DNA from: Flavobacterium sp. CF136
GTDB taxonomy: Bacteria > Bacteroidota > Bacteroidia > Flavobacteriales > Flavobacteriaceae
Length of the DNA stretch: 64,000 bases
Assembly: GCF_000282055.1 (NCBI RefSeq)
Contig: NZ_AKJZ01000023.1
Location: 1 to 64,000, forward strand
Reading direction: 5' to 3'
The notes under the pieces were generated by a model. It had not been told where the DNA came from. It made no database searches and was given only the letters and a program-made list of their open reading frames with translations. Positions 53,501-61,847 of the stretch are shown here, one piece after another (position 1 is the first letter of the stretch; each line of letters begins with the position of its first letter). The position numbers and the translations under genes were made by a program.

Positions 53501-53508
53501 TACTTTTG
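53501..53508 (+). promoter_or_regulatory. -7 promoter element (TACTTTTG) of the LytTR regulator
   Basis: Exact TAnnTTTG match 37 bases before the ATG at 53546, so the regulator can be transcribed separately from the kinase. It shares ACTACTTTTGA with the cluster promoter at 50097-50108. Confidence 0.55.
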
Positions 53509-53545
53509 ATTTGAAACAATTTATTAAAATTTAATCTAAAAACAG

Positions 53546-54259
53546 ATGAAATGTGTAATTATAGACGATGAACCTTTAGCGGTAGATTTGCTAAAAGATT
53601 TTGTCAGCAAAGTGGATTCACTCGAATTGGTCAGCACTTTTAATAATGCTATTGATGCTGTTTCGTTTATCAATCAAACCAATATTGACCTGATTTTCCT
53701 GGACATTGAAATGCCACATTTTTCCGGAATCGAATTTTTGAATACAATCGAAAAGAAACCATTGATTATTTTTACTACTGCCTATTCTGATTATGCTGTT
53801 GAAGGTTTTAATCTTGGTGCTGTTGATTATTTAGTAAAACCAATTCCGTTTCATCGCTTTTTAAAGTCAGTTGTGCGGGCACAGCAAATTTTTAATCCGG
53901 CAACAGCTGCTCAGTCTATTTCTGAGAATATAACTCCCGAATCAGAGCAGGATTTTATGTTCGTAAGGGCAGAATATGAAAACGTAAAAATGAATTTTTC
54001 GGATATTTTATTTATAGAAGGGCTGAAAGATTATGTCAAAATTTACACTACAGACAATAAATTTACTTTAACATTAATTAGTTTGATAAAATTAGAAAAT
54101 CTGCTTTCCAGCAAAGGGTTTTCCAGAATTCACAGATCATACATCATCAACATTAAACATGTAAAATCAATCCAAAAAAATAAAGTTTTGATTAGCGATA
54201 AACGAATTCCAATTAGTGAAAGTTATAAAAATGCTTTTTTCGAAAAAATTAATTTATAA
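53546..54259 (+). CDS. LytTR-family response regulator
   Basis: The 237-residue regulator has a receiver domain at residues 1 to about 120: CVIIDDEPLAVDLL with the acidic pair, LIFLDIEMPHFSG with the phosphorylated Asp near 54, and DYLVKPIPFHRF with the conserved Lys. A LytTR DNA-binding domain follows (about 135-237; VKMNFSDILFIEGLKDYVKIYT, FSRIHRSYIINIKHVKSI). It is the expected partner of the adjacent kinase. Targets are probably local, inferred from the matching upstream sequences. It is convergent with the carbonic-anhydrase-like gene, one base apart. Confidence 0.95.
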   Translation: MKCVIIDDEPLAVDLLKDFVSKVDSLELVSTFNNAIDAVSFINQTNIDLIFLDIEMPHFSGIEFLNTIEKKPLIIFTTAYSDYAVEGFNLGAVDYLVKPIPFHRFLKSVVRAQQIFNPATAAQSISENITPESEQDFMFVRAEYENVKMNFSDILFIEGLKDYVKIYTTDNKFTLTLISLIKLENLLSSKGFSRIHRSYIINIKHVKSIQKNKVLISDKRIPISESYKNAFFEKINL

Positions 54260-54260
54260 T

Positions 54261-54782
54261 TTACTCTTCGTTTTGAAACCACCCGGAATACATTACATAA
54301 TTATTTGAAATACGCTCGATTTCACCCGCAAAATCAGATTGATCAATATCTTTTACCTTTTTTGCAGGAACACCTGCATAAATACTTCCCGAAGCTACAA
54401 CTGTATTTTGAGTTAAAACCGCTCCGGCTGCAATAATTGAATTGCTTTCTATAACACAATTATCCATTACAATAGCTCCCATTCCGATCAAAACATTATC
54501 ATTAACAGTACAGCCATGAACAATCGCATTATGTCCAATAGAGACATTATTACCAATAATAGTGGGATGCTTTTGATAGGTACAATGAATAATTGCACCA
54601 TCCTGAATGTTTACTTTATTTCCAATTTTAATAAAATTTACATCTCCACGAATTACAGCATTAAACCAAACGCTGCATGAATCTCCAAAAGTCACATCGC
54701 CAACAATAGTTGCATTTTCGGCTACGTAACAATCTTCAGGGATTACCGGCGATATACCATTTACAGCTTTTATTACCATCAT
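54261..54782 (-). CDS. gamma-carbonic-anhydrase-like hexapeptide-repeat protein
   Basis: The 173-residue left-handed beta-helix protein starts with PVIPEDCYVAENATIVGDVTFGDSCSVWFNAVIRGD and has IIHCTYQKHPTIIGNNVSIGHNAIVHGC. Three His at the metal positions of gamma-class carbonic anhydrases (YrdA/PaaY group) are present. Members bind zinc or iron; many lack measured anhydrase activity. It starts nine bases after the PorP/SprF-like stop and is probably co-transcribed. Confidence 0.9.
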   Translation of the reverse strand: MMVIKAVNGISPVIPEDCYVAENATIVGDVTFGDSCSVWFNAVIRGDVNFIKIGNKVNIQDGAIIHCTYQKHPTIIGNNVSIGHNAIVHGCTVNDNVLIGMGAIVMDNCVIESNSIIAAGAVLTQNTVVASGSIYAGVPAKKVKDIDQSDFAGEIERISNNYVMYSGWFQNEE

Positions 54783-54791
54783 GATTAAAGT

Positions 54792-55781
54792 TTAATTAAT
54801 AGCAGGACAATTACAATCGTAACGTTCTTTAGTACAAAATAAATTAATTCCCAGAGTAATTTGATGATAGCCTCCTGTATCAAATTTTACATTACCGGTA
54901 ACATTTGAATACGTATAGGCAAACATGAAGTTCTTATAATTCAATCCAACTAAGGGTGTAATATATTGCAATTTTTGATCTGCAACTCCACTGCCGGAAC
55001 TGTATTGAGCTCCATCAAAACTTCTTCTGTAAGACAATCCGGCCCAGATACTTCCAAAATCCATGTTTTTATAAGCTTTCAAATTCAGGTCAATTGATTT
55101 TTCTTTGGTTTGATCAAACAATTGAAATAAAATAGAGGGTTCCCAGGTAATATTTTCTCTTTTTCCAAAAACATATCCTGCGCTTAATAAAAATTTCCTG
55201 AGGTTGTCACTTTCATAATCAGTATATAATTCCCTTCTGGTTTCCAATAATCCCTGAACAGTAGCATGAGCATAAAAATCCAGGTAATTGTAAGATGCCC
55301 CGACATCCATATTGAAATAAGAATCTTTTTGAATTGAGCCAAAAACAATAGGGTCAAAAGTTCCTCCAAATGCGGTTTCATCTAACTGATTTTGAATAAG
55401 CCCGGCACTGATACCAAAGGAAAGCTGATTTAAATCCAGCTCATCTCTTGAAAACATAATATGATGGGCATAAGTTACTTTTACTCCTTTTTCGGAATGA
55501 TATCCGTTTTTATCATTAAAAATAATAATTCCTGCTCCGGATCTTTCACCAATTTTTCCATTAAAACTTAAAGTTTGCAAACTTGGGGCATCATCCTGTC
55601 CGAACCATTGTTTTCTGGCAGTCAGTCTTATTTTGGCACAATTTGCAGCACCTGCCATAGAAGGATGGATCAAGTAATAATTATCCGACAAATAATCAGA
55701 ATATACCGGAATACCTTCTTGCGAATAAGAATAAAATGTAACGGTTATAAAAAGAAGTAAAATTTTAATTTTCAATTTCAT
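54792..55781 (-). CDS. PorP/SprF-family outer-membrane protein
   Basis: The 329-residue protein has a signal peptide ending YSYSQ. The family start follows, 'GIPVYSDYLSDNYYLIHPSMAGAANCAKIRLTARKQWFGQDDAPSLQTLSFNG', then 'G.GIIIFNDKNGYHSEKGVKVTYAHHI', characteristic of PorP/SprF. These barrels serve T9SS and gliding, and paralogues often accompany large T9SS adhesins and tether specific cargo. No partner adhesin is adjacent here; it may serve a distant substrate. It ends in a Cys-containing tail (DCNCPAIN). Confidence 0.88.
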   Translation of the reverse strand: MKLKIKILLLFITVTFYSYSQEGIPVYSDYLSDNYYLIHPSMAGAANCAKIRLTARKQWFGQDDAPSLQTLSFNGKIGERSGAGIIIFNDKNGYHSEKGVKVTYAHHIMFSRDELDLNQLSFGISAGLIQNQLDETAFGGTFDPIVFGSIQKDSYFNMDVGASYNYLDFYAHATVQGLLETRRELYTDYESDNLRKFLLSAGYVFGKRENITWEPSILFQLFDQTKEKSIDLNLKAYKNMDFGSIWAGLSYRRSFDGAQYSSGSGVADQKLQYITPLVGLNYKNFMFAYTYSNVTGNVKFDTGGYHQITLGINLFCTKERYDCNCPAIN

Positions 55782-55924
55782 GAAGGTAATATATTTTGAG
55801 TTTTTTTTGGATTATGCAAATTCAACAAGACCTGTCATAAAAGAATCTTAATTATTTTATTAAAAAACCAAATATAGCCATTAGTAGAAAATAACTTTAC
55901 TAAATTTACAAAAAATATACCATC

Positions 55925-56824
55925 ATGGCAAAAATCACGATAAAAGAAACTCAAAACCCGACAATTATAAAATTTGAATTTGAAGATTTCATTACTCAAA
56001 ATGAAAACTTTGAATTTAAAAATATTGACGAAGCGCAAGCATCACCTTTAGCACAACAATTATTTTATCTTCCATTTGTAAAAACAGTTTATATTTCAGG
56101 GAATTTTATTGCCATCGAAAGATACAGCATTGTAGAATGGGAAGATGTACAAGATGCTGTTGCTGAACAGATTTCAGCATTTGTAGACAAAGGAGGCATC
56201 ATTATAAAAACAGATGATAACAAGGCGAAAAAACAGCCTATAACAGTTTACGGTGAAACAACTCCAAATCCTTCTGCATTAAAATTTGTTGTAAGCAGAA
56301 TGTTAACTAAAAATGCTGTTGAATATAAAAATATAGACCAGACAGCTTCTTCTCCGCTTGCGAAAGAGTTGTTCAAATTTCCGTATGTAAAAGAAGTATT
56401 TATTGATGAAAATTATATTTCGGTAACAAAATATGATATTAATGACTGGCAGGAAATTACGCTTGAAGTCAGAACTTTTATCAAACAATTTATAGAAAAC
56501 GGAGGAACTGTTCTTGATGAAAGTTTAATCGAAGTGACTACAAAAAACGATGTTACTAAAGACGAAGCTTTTGATAAGCTGGATGTTACCTCACAGCAAA
56601 TCATTAACATCCTGGAAGAATATGTAAAACCCGCAGTTGCAGCAGATGGTGGCAATATTGCTTTTGACTCGTACAATGAGACTGATAAAGTAGTAAAAGT
56701 AATTTTGCAAGGAGCTTGCAGTGGCTGTCCATCATCAACATTTACCTTAAAAAGCGGTATCGAAAACATGTTGAAAAGCATGCTAAACGATGAAAAAATT
56801 ACTGTTGAAGCCTTGAATGCTTAA
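55925..56824 (+). CDS. NifU-family Fe-S scaffold protein with duplicated N-domain
   Basis: The 299-residue protein has two homologous Nfu N-terminal domains, at residues ~3-92 and ~103-192. They share 'TQNPTIIKFEF' versus 'TPNPSALKFVV', 'SPLAQQLFYLPFVK' versus 'SPLAKELFKFPYVK', and '..GG.I'. The C-terminal NifU domain (about 218-295; YVKPAVAADGGNIAFDSYN) carries the cluster-binding CxxC in GACSGCPSSTFTLK. Nfu proteins deliver Fe-S clusters to target enzymes. Normal Nfu has one N-domain, so this is an internal duplication. It is monocistronic with a good terminator. Confidence 0.92.
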   Translation: MAKITIKETQNPTIIKFEFEDFITQNENFEFKNIDEAQASPLAQQLFYLPFVKTVYISGNFIAIERYSIVEWEDVQDAVAEQISAFVDKGGIIIKTDDNKAKKQPITVYGETTPNPSALKFVVSRMLTKNAVEYKNIDQTASSPLAKELFKFPYVKEVFIDENYISVTKYDINDWQEITLEVRTFIKQFIENGGTVLDESLIEVTTKNDVTKDEAFDKLDVTSQQIINILEEYVKPAVAADGGNIAFDSYNETDKVVKVILQGACSGCPSSTFTLKSGIENMLKSMLNDEKITVEALNA

Positions 56825-56846
56825 AAACAACAAAAACACAATAACA

Positions 56847-56870
56847 AAAGCGTCTAATTTAGGCGCTTTT
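56847..56870 (+). terminator. terminator after the NifU-family gene
   Basis: AAAGCGTCT pairs with AGGCGCTTT (one G-U) around a short A/T loop, followed by Ts. Confidence 0.8.
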
Positions 56871-56954
56871 TCATTTATAATAAACTATTAAAAAAACTTA
56901 TATAGTCCTGAAAAAAACTTAATATTACACAATAAACTAATCAATATTTAAACT

Positions 56955-57335
56955 ATGGGATTATCATCATTTTTTAAGAATTTATTTGGCTCAACCAAAG
57001 ATTCTTCTGCCAATGAAATAACTGACCAGGCCGAAACTACTTTTGAACAAGCTAAAGAAGCTGCTGCTCCATATATTGAGAAAGCAGAAACTTTTGTAGA
57101 AGAGACTTTCGCAAAAGCCAGAGAGGCTTCAGAACCTGCACTTGAGAGTGCTGTAGAATATGCACATCACGCAAAAGATATTGTAAGTGAATATGTTGAA
57201 AAAGCTTCGGACTCTATTAGCGATGTAATTGATTCTATAAAAGAAAAAACTGCAGAGCTTACCAGCGATACTGAAACATTTGCAGCAGAAACTGTAGTTG
57301 ATGCCAGTGAAAAACCAATAACTGATGAAGACTAA
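56955..57335 (+). CDS. helical, acidic YtxH-like small protein
   Basis: The 126-residue protein has no cleavable signal peptide. It starts MGLSSFFKNLFGSTKD and continues as amphipathic helix rich in Ala, Glu and Lys with irregular 11-residue periodicity (AKEAAAPYIEKAETFVEETFAKAREAS). It ends with an acidic tail. The composition resembles YtxH or apolipoprotein/LEA-like stress proteins, but no domain can be named with confidence. The likely terminator is the hairpin at 57418-57442, which is shared with the mscS leader. Confidence 0.7.
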   Translation: MGLSSFFKNLFGSTKDSSANEITDQAETTFEQAKEAAAPYIEKAETFVEETFAKAREASEPALESAVEYAHHAKDIVSEYVEKASDSISDVIDSIKEKTAELTSDTETFAAETVVDASEKPITDED

Positions 57336-57396
57336 ATTATTGATAAAATAACAGGTCAGAAATAAAAACTGTTTTTTAGGATCAAATAAATATCTT

Positions 57397-57404
57397 TATA
57401 TTTG
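57397..57404 (+). promoter_or_regulatory. -7 promoter element (TATATTTG) upstream of mscS
   Basis: Exact TAnnTTTG match followed by CACC. The predicted start point near 57410 is eight bases before a terminator-like hairpin. Confidence 0.65.
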
Positions 57405-57417
57405 CACCTTTAATACC

Positions 57418-57442
57418 ACCTTCTCTTTGGGAAGGTTTTTTT
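57418..57442 (+). terminator. terminator-like hairpin directly after the mscS promoter
   Basis: ACCTTCTC and GGGAAGGT pair over eight bases (one G-U) around loop TTT. A run of seven Ts (57436-57442) overlaps and follows the end of the stem. It could end the upstream gene, or attenuate transcription into mscS, whose ATG is at 57454. Confidence 0.75.
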
Positions 57443-57453
57443 ATTCAACAAAA

Positions 57454-58266
57454 ATGAACATCAATCCAGACCAGTTTAGCAATTATGCTACGAAATTTAT
57501 TGACGTATTAATAGATTATTCGCCAAAATTAATCTCGGCCTTTCTAATTTTATTTGTTGGTTTATATGCCATAAGATTAATAAACAGGGTTATTAGAAAA
57601 ATAATGGTAAAGAGAAACCTGGATCCTACCCTAACCAAATTTCTTGCTGATATCTTATTATGGGCTTTACGAATTTTATTGTTTGTAACCTTTATTTCAA
57701 AACTCGGAATCGAAACTTCGTCGTTTGTTGCTATTTTAGGGGCAATGGGGCTTGCAGTCGGTTTATCATTACAAGGTTCGCTTTCTAATTTTGCCGGCGG
57801 TATGCTGATTATTGTTTTTAAACCTTTTAAAGTAGGCGATACAATAGAAGCTCAGGGCGTTATAGCAACTGTACTCGAAATCCAGATTTTTGTTACCAAA
57901 ATGCTGACCGGCAACAATCAGACTGTTTTTGTTCCAAACGGAGCTTTATCAAACGGAACCATTATTAATTATTCAATGCAGGGAGAAAGAAGAGCTGATT
58001 TGACTTTTGCTGTTTCTTATGATTCGGATATCAAAAAAGCAAAAGAAGTACTTTTAAATGTTTTAAATCAAAACCCAAAAGTGCTTAAAAGCCCTGCCCC
58101 TGAAGTTTTCGTAAAAAACCTGACAGCAAGTTCTGTAGAATTTGCAGTGCGCCCTTGGGCAAAAAACATTAATTATGGTGCTGTTTTTTCAGAAACATTA
58201 GAGAATTGCAAAACAGCTTTAGATGAAGCGGGAATTGCAATTCAGCCATTTACTTTGCAAAAATAA
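57454..58266 (+). CDS. mscS: small-conductance mechanosensitive channel, MscS family
   Basis: From the ATG at 57454 the protein has 270 residues (MNINPDQFSNYATKFIDVL). Three N-terminal membrane helices end in the glycine/alanine-rich pore helix VAILGAMGLAVGLSLQGSLSNFAGGMLIIVFKPFKVGD, the MscS signature. The cytoplasmic beta-domain follows (FVPNGALSNGTIINYS). It opens under membrane tension to release solutes. A frame-extending ATG at 57427 falls inside the terminator-like hairpin and is rejected. Confidence 0.93.
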   Translation: MNINPDQFSNYATKFIDVLIDYSPKLISAFLILFVGLYAIRLINRVIRKIMVKRNLDPTLTKFLADILLWALRILLFVTFISKLGIETSSFVAILGAMGLAVGLSLQGSLSNFAGGMLIIVFKPFKVGDTIEAQGVIATVLEIQIFVTKMLTGNNQTVFVPNGALSNGTIINYSMQGERRADLTFAVSYDSDIKKAKEVLLNVLNQNPKVLKSPAPEVFVKNLTASSVEFAVRPWAKNINYGAVFSETLENCKTALDEAGIAIQPFTLQK

Positions 58267-58276
58267 AATAGTTTTA

Positions 58277-58948
58277 TTATTTTTTTGAAGGTGCAGTTAT
58301 CATAAAATCTTTTAAATAATAAGGTTCAAAATAAGCGACATCAACAGTGTCGCTTATTTGAAATTTATCATAACTGATTTTACTCATTTCTTTTGCGGAA
58401 GGATATTTTATTTCTTCCAGAAAAACAAAATTATCTTTTATTAAAACCGTTTTACATTTTTCAGCACAATCACCAACAAAATAAACAGTTTCGGTGTATT
58501 CCTTAAAAGAATCTTCATCAATGATTTCAGCCTGAATTGGCCTTTCAATTTCTAAATTAGAGTTAAAAACTGCACTGTAAACCTCCATTCGACGTGCATC
58601 AAGCATCGGAATAATTTTCCCGTCAGAAACCTTAACCTGCGAAGCTAAAGTTTTTAAAGTATCTACTGCAATTAACGGAATGTTTAATGCAAAACATAAT
58701 CCTTTTGCCGCCGAAACCCCAATTCGTAAACCGGTATAAGAACCAGGCCCCTGACTTACTGCAACTGCTGCTAAATCATGAACTGAAATTCCAGCTTCGG
58801 CAATAACTTCTTCAATAAAAATATGTAGTTTTTCGGCATGCGAATATCCTTCTTCTGCAATTTCTTTACACAGAACTGTTTCACCATTTTTAGCAATAGC
58901 TACAGAACAATTTTTTGTGGCCGTTTCGATATTGAGAATAAAAGACAA
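58277..58948 (-). CDS. tsaB: tRNA threonylcarbamoyladenosine biosynthesis protein TsaB
   Basis: The 223-residue ASKHA-fold protein is the dimerisation partner of TsaD in t6A37 tRNA modification. It has ILNIETATKNCSVAIAKNG, GYSHAEKLH, and VSQGPGSYTGLRIGVSAAKGLCFAL, the TsaB/YeaZ hallmark. It lacks the metal-binding His pair of TsaD, as expected. It lies downstream of the efflux operon on the same strand but is separated from it by a repeat element, so independent transcription is possible. Confidence 0.95.
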   Translation of the reverse strand: MSFILNIETATKNCSVAIAKNGETVLCKEIAEEGYSHAEKLHIFIEEVIAEAGISVHDLAAVAVSQGPGSYTGLRIGVSAAKGLCFALNIPLIAVDTLKTLASQVKVSDGKIIPMLDARRMEVYSAVFNSNLEIERPIQAEIIDEDSFKEYTETVYFVGDCAEKCKTVLIKDNFVFLEEIKYPSAKEMSKISYDKFQISDTVDVAYFEPYYLKDFMITAPSKK

Positions 58949-58978
58949 TGTATTTATTTTTTAAAGTTAATTATTTAT

Positions 58979-59065
58979 GTCAGGCTGAGCAAAGTCGAAG
59001 CCCTTTTCACCTTACAAGCCTTCGACTAAGTTTATCCTGAGCGAAGCCGAATGGACTCAGGGTGA
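58979..59065. repeat. palindromic repeat F (GTC-GGCTGAGC ... CTCAG-GTGAC)
   Basis: GTCAGGCTGAGC and CTCAGGGTGAC mark the ends. Inside, AAGTCGAAGCC (58992-59002) and GCCTTCGACTAAG form a stem, and GAGCGAAGCC follows. It has no coding potential and is typical of interspersed flavobacterial repeats. Confidence 0.7.
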
Positions 59066-59082
59066 CTTAAAGATATTCTGGT

Positions 59083-60375
59083 TTATTTCTTAGGTGTATC
59101 CGCCTTTTTAAGCTTTACTTTATCACCTGAATCCAGTTCTTTAGAAACCGTTGTATACGGTCCTGTAATAACAGTATCTCCTGGTTTTAGGCCAGACATA
59201 ACTTCAATATTAGTATCATCCTGAATACCTGTTTTGATAATTCTGATTTTAGCTTTATCTCCTGCTTTTACAAAAACACATTCGAATTTTTTATCGCTTT
59301 TTGGAGCTGCTTTTTTATCTTCATTAGGATCTTCAACTTTAAAATCTTTTACCGCAGCAGTGTCAGATTTCACTACTACTGAACTAATTGGTACTGCCAG
59401 AACATTAGTTTTGGTTCTGGTAAGAATATCAACCGTAGCCGTCATTCCGGGTCTGAATGGCGAATAAGTATTTGGCTGACCTTCTAGTAAATCCTGATAT
59501 GAATCTTTTAAAATACGAACTTTTACTTTAAAATTAGTTACCTGATCAGACGTTAATGCAGTACTTGCTGAGTTAGAAATACTGGTTACAACACCTTTAA
59601 ACTTCTTTTTCAAATAGGCATCAACTTCAACATTGGCTTCATCACCAATTTTGACTTTAACAATATCATTTTCGTTTACATCAACTTCAACTTCCATATT
59701 GTTAAGATTCGCAACTCTCAAGAGCTCTGTTCCTGCCATTTGCTGTGTTCCTAAAACACGTTCTCCTAATTCAACATTTAATACTGAAATAGTTCCATCT
59801 GCAGGAGCATAAATTAATGTACGCCCTAAATTATCTTTCGCTTCAGTTACAGATGCAGATGCACTTTGAACATTATAATAAGCATTTTGTTTCGTTGCTT
59901 TGGCTACTTCATAAGTTGAAATTGCTTTATCCCAGTCTGATTTCGAAATTACACCTTTATCGTATAGTGTTTTATTACGTTCATAACTTGCTTTAGCCTC
60001 TTTGTAACTTGCTTCTGATTGCGTTAAACCAGCTTTTGTCCCTGATAAATTGGCAACTGATCGTTCTAATCCTGAAGTATATAAATCGGGATTTATCTTT
60101 ACCAATAAATCTCCTTTTTTGACAACCTGACCTTCTTTTACATTTAATGCAATAATTTCACCAGAAACCATTGAAGAAAGTTTTACCTCAATTTCAGGTT
60201 GAATCTTTCCTGTTGCCGAAACTGTTTCGACAATAGTTGAGGCTATAACTTTAGAAATTTCCACTTCTTTTCCTTCATCCTTATTTCCTATTAACCCGGC
60301 CTTTGACAAACCAATTAATGCAGCAATAATAACTATTGCACCGCCTAGCAAGAAATAAATTGTTTTTTTTGACAT
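59083..60375 (-). CDS. efflux periplasmic adaptor (HlyD/MacA family), 430 residues
   Basis: The adaptor has an N-terminal membrane anchor (residues ~5-27). The lipoyl half-motif is VKLSSMVSGEIIALNVKEGQVVKKGDLLVKINP. A helical hairpin (about 95-180), a second lipoyl half with APADGTISVLNVELGERV, a beta-barrel and a membrane-proximal domain (ending SGLKPGDTVITGPY) follow. It connects an inner-membrane transporter to TolC. It is seven bases downstream of the TolC gene. Together with the adaptor at 61848-62966 it makes two adaptors for one visible outer-membrane factor. Confidence 0.92.
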   Translation of the reverse strand: MSKKTIYFLLGGAIVIIAALIGLSKAGLIGNKDEGKEVEISKVIASTIVETVSATGKIQPEIEVKLSSMVSGEIIALNVKEGQVVKKGDLLVKINPDLYTSGLERSVANLSGTKAGLTQSEASYKEAKASYERNKTLYDKGVISKSDWDKAISTYEVAKATKQNAYYNVQSASASVTEAKDNLGRTLIYAPADGTISVLNVELGERVLGTQQMAGTELLRVANLNNMEVEVDVNENDIVKVKIGDEANVEVDAYLKKKFKGVVTSISNSASTALTSDQVTNFKVKVRILKDSYQDLLEGQPNTYSPFRPGMTATVDILTRTKTNVLAVPISSVVVKSDTAAVKDFKVEDPNEDKKAAPKSDKKFECVFVKAGDKAKIRIIKTGIQDDTNIEVMSGLKPGDTVITGPYTTVSKELDSGDKVKLKKADTPKK

Positions 60376-60381
60376 AATAAA

Positions 60382-61767
60382 TTATTTTGTGATAACTGGA
60401 ACAATTGGAATTCCAAAGTAGAATTCAAGTATTTTAATCTTAAAAATATAATCGTATTTAGTTCTTATAACATCTGATTGCGCATTGGTCAATAATGTTT
60501 GTGCCTGAGTAAAATCAAATGAGTTCATTAATCCTACATCGTATTTTTCCTTCGCATAATTGTAAGCCTGTTGTCTTGCTTCTAAAGTTACAGTAGATGA
60601 TTCATAAGTATTTAAAGCACCTTTGGCATCTGTAAAAGCAGTATAAACATTACGCTGCAAATCTAGACTTTTTTGCTCTAAATTTATTTTAGATTTCTCT
60701 AAACTTACTTTATTTCGTTCAACATTATTTCTTGCTGAAAATCCATTAAAAATCGGAACATTCAATTGAAAACCGAAAGTATGCCCCTTATTATCACTAA
60801 ACTGCTGAATAGCAGGATCAGGAGATATGTAAACCGGATTACCATTCGCATCTAGCCCCGTAAGTATATCGCTGTAACTGGCACTTGTACCAAAAGAATA
60901 AAATCCTTTAAGTGTTGGCTGATATGCCCCTCTTGCTATAACTACATTTTTTTCGGCGATTTCCAAATTAGTTTGTGCTATTTTTAAATCAGTTCTTATT
61001 TCTTTGGCTTTGTTATAAATGTCAACCGGATTTTGCAACAAGATCCCATTTTCATCTTTAGCATTTGTATCATCAATTACATCAAAATCTGTAAATTCTT
61101 TAAGTTGTAAAAGTTGTGCCAGACTTAATTTTGAAATTAACAAGCTGTTTTCTGCAACAATAATAGCCTGTTTATCTGTTGCAACTGTTGCCTTTAAATC
61201 AAATAAATCACCACGCGGTATTGTTCCAGCATTTACCATCTCTTCTGAACGTGTAAAACGTTTTTCGTCGATGGCCAATTGTTCTTTTTTTACTTTTAAA
61301 TTTTCTTTATTGAACAGAATTTCTAAAAAAGCATTTGCCACATTCAAAGCTATATCTTCCTGCATCTTAACCAATTGATATTGTGATGCTATAATAGAAA
61401 GCTTTGTTCTCCTGTAAATATTTTGGTTTTGCAAACCTTTGTAGATATCTACACCTGCACTAACACCTAATTGCGTATATTGTGTAGTTTCTGTACTCGC
61501 AATATTTGTAATGGGATTGACATTCCGACCAATATTCCAGGAATGTGAAGCACTTCCGTTTACTGACGGCAGGTAACTTCCCAATGCACCTTTTTTATCA
61601 ATAGCAGCACTCTTAACATCTAATTCTGAAAGCTTTATTGTGATATTATTATCCAATGCATATCTTACGCATTCTTCTAATGTCCATTGTTTTGATTGCG
61701 CATGGCCCGATAAACCAACCCCAAATAATAAGGCAAAAACAAAACTATTATATTTATTTATTTTCAT
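60382..61767 (-). CDS. TolC-family outer-membrane efflux protein
   Basis: From the ATG at 61767 the protein has 461 residues: signal peptide MKINKYNSFVFALLFGVGLSGHAQ, then QWTLEECVRYALDNNITIKLSELDVKSA. Two repeated OEP halves follow, the second around YDVGLMNSFDFTQAQTLLTNAQSD. An upstream in-frame ATG (61800) would precede the signal peptide with Cys-rich residues and is unlikely. It forms the trimeric outer-membrane duct for the adjacent adaptors and transporter. Confidence 0.93.
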   Translation of the reverse strand: MKINKYNSFVFALLFGVGLSGHAQSKQWTLEECVRYALDNNITIKLSELDVKSAAIDKKGALGSYLPSVNGSASHSWNIGRNVNPITNIASTETTQYTQLGVSAGVDIYKGLQNQNIYRRTKLSIIASQYQLVKMQEDIALNVANAFLEILFNKENLKVKKEQLAIDEKRFTRSEEMVNAGTIPRGDLFDLKATVATDKQAIIVAENSLLISKLSLAQLLQLKEFTDFDVIDDTNAKDENGILLQNPVDIYNKAKEIRTDLKIAQTNLEIAEKNVVIARGAYQPTLKGFYSFGTSASYSDILTGLDANGNPVYISPDPAIQQFSDNKGHTFGFQLNVPIFNGFSARNNVERNKVSLEKSKINLEQKSLDLQRNVYTAFTDAKGALNTYESSTVTLEARQQAYNYAKEKYDVGLMNSFDFTQAQTLLTNAQSDVIRTKYDYIFKIKILEFYFGIPIVPVITK

Positions 61768-61847
61768 ATATTTTGAATGAAAGCATAGCAAACAAACCAT
61801 GCAAATTTAACATTTTTAAAAATCTAAAATCTTTTCAGTTTTCTAAT

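Noticed and set aside
57427..57453. Nine extra N-terminal codons for MscS (ATG at 57427)
   Set aside because: They lie within the terminator-like hairpin, and the downstream ATG at 57454 gives the usual MscS N-terminus.
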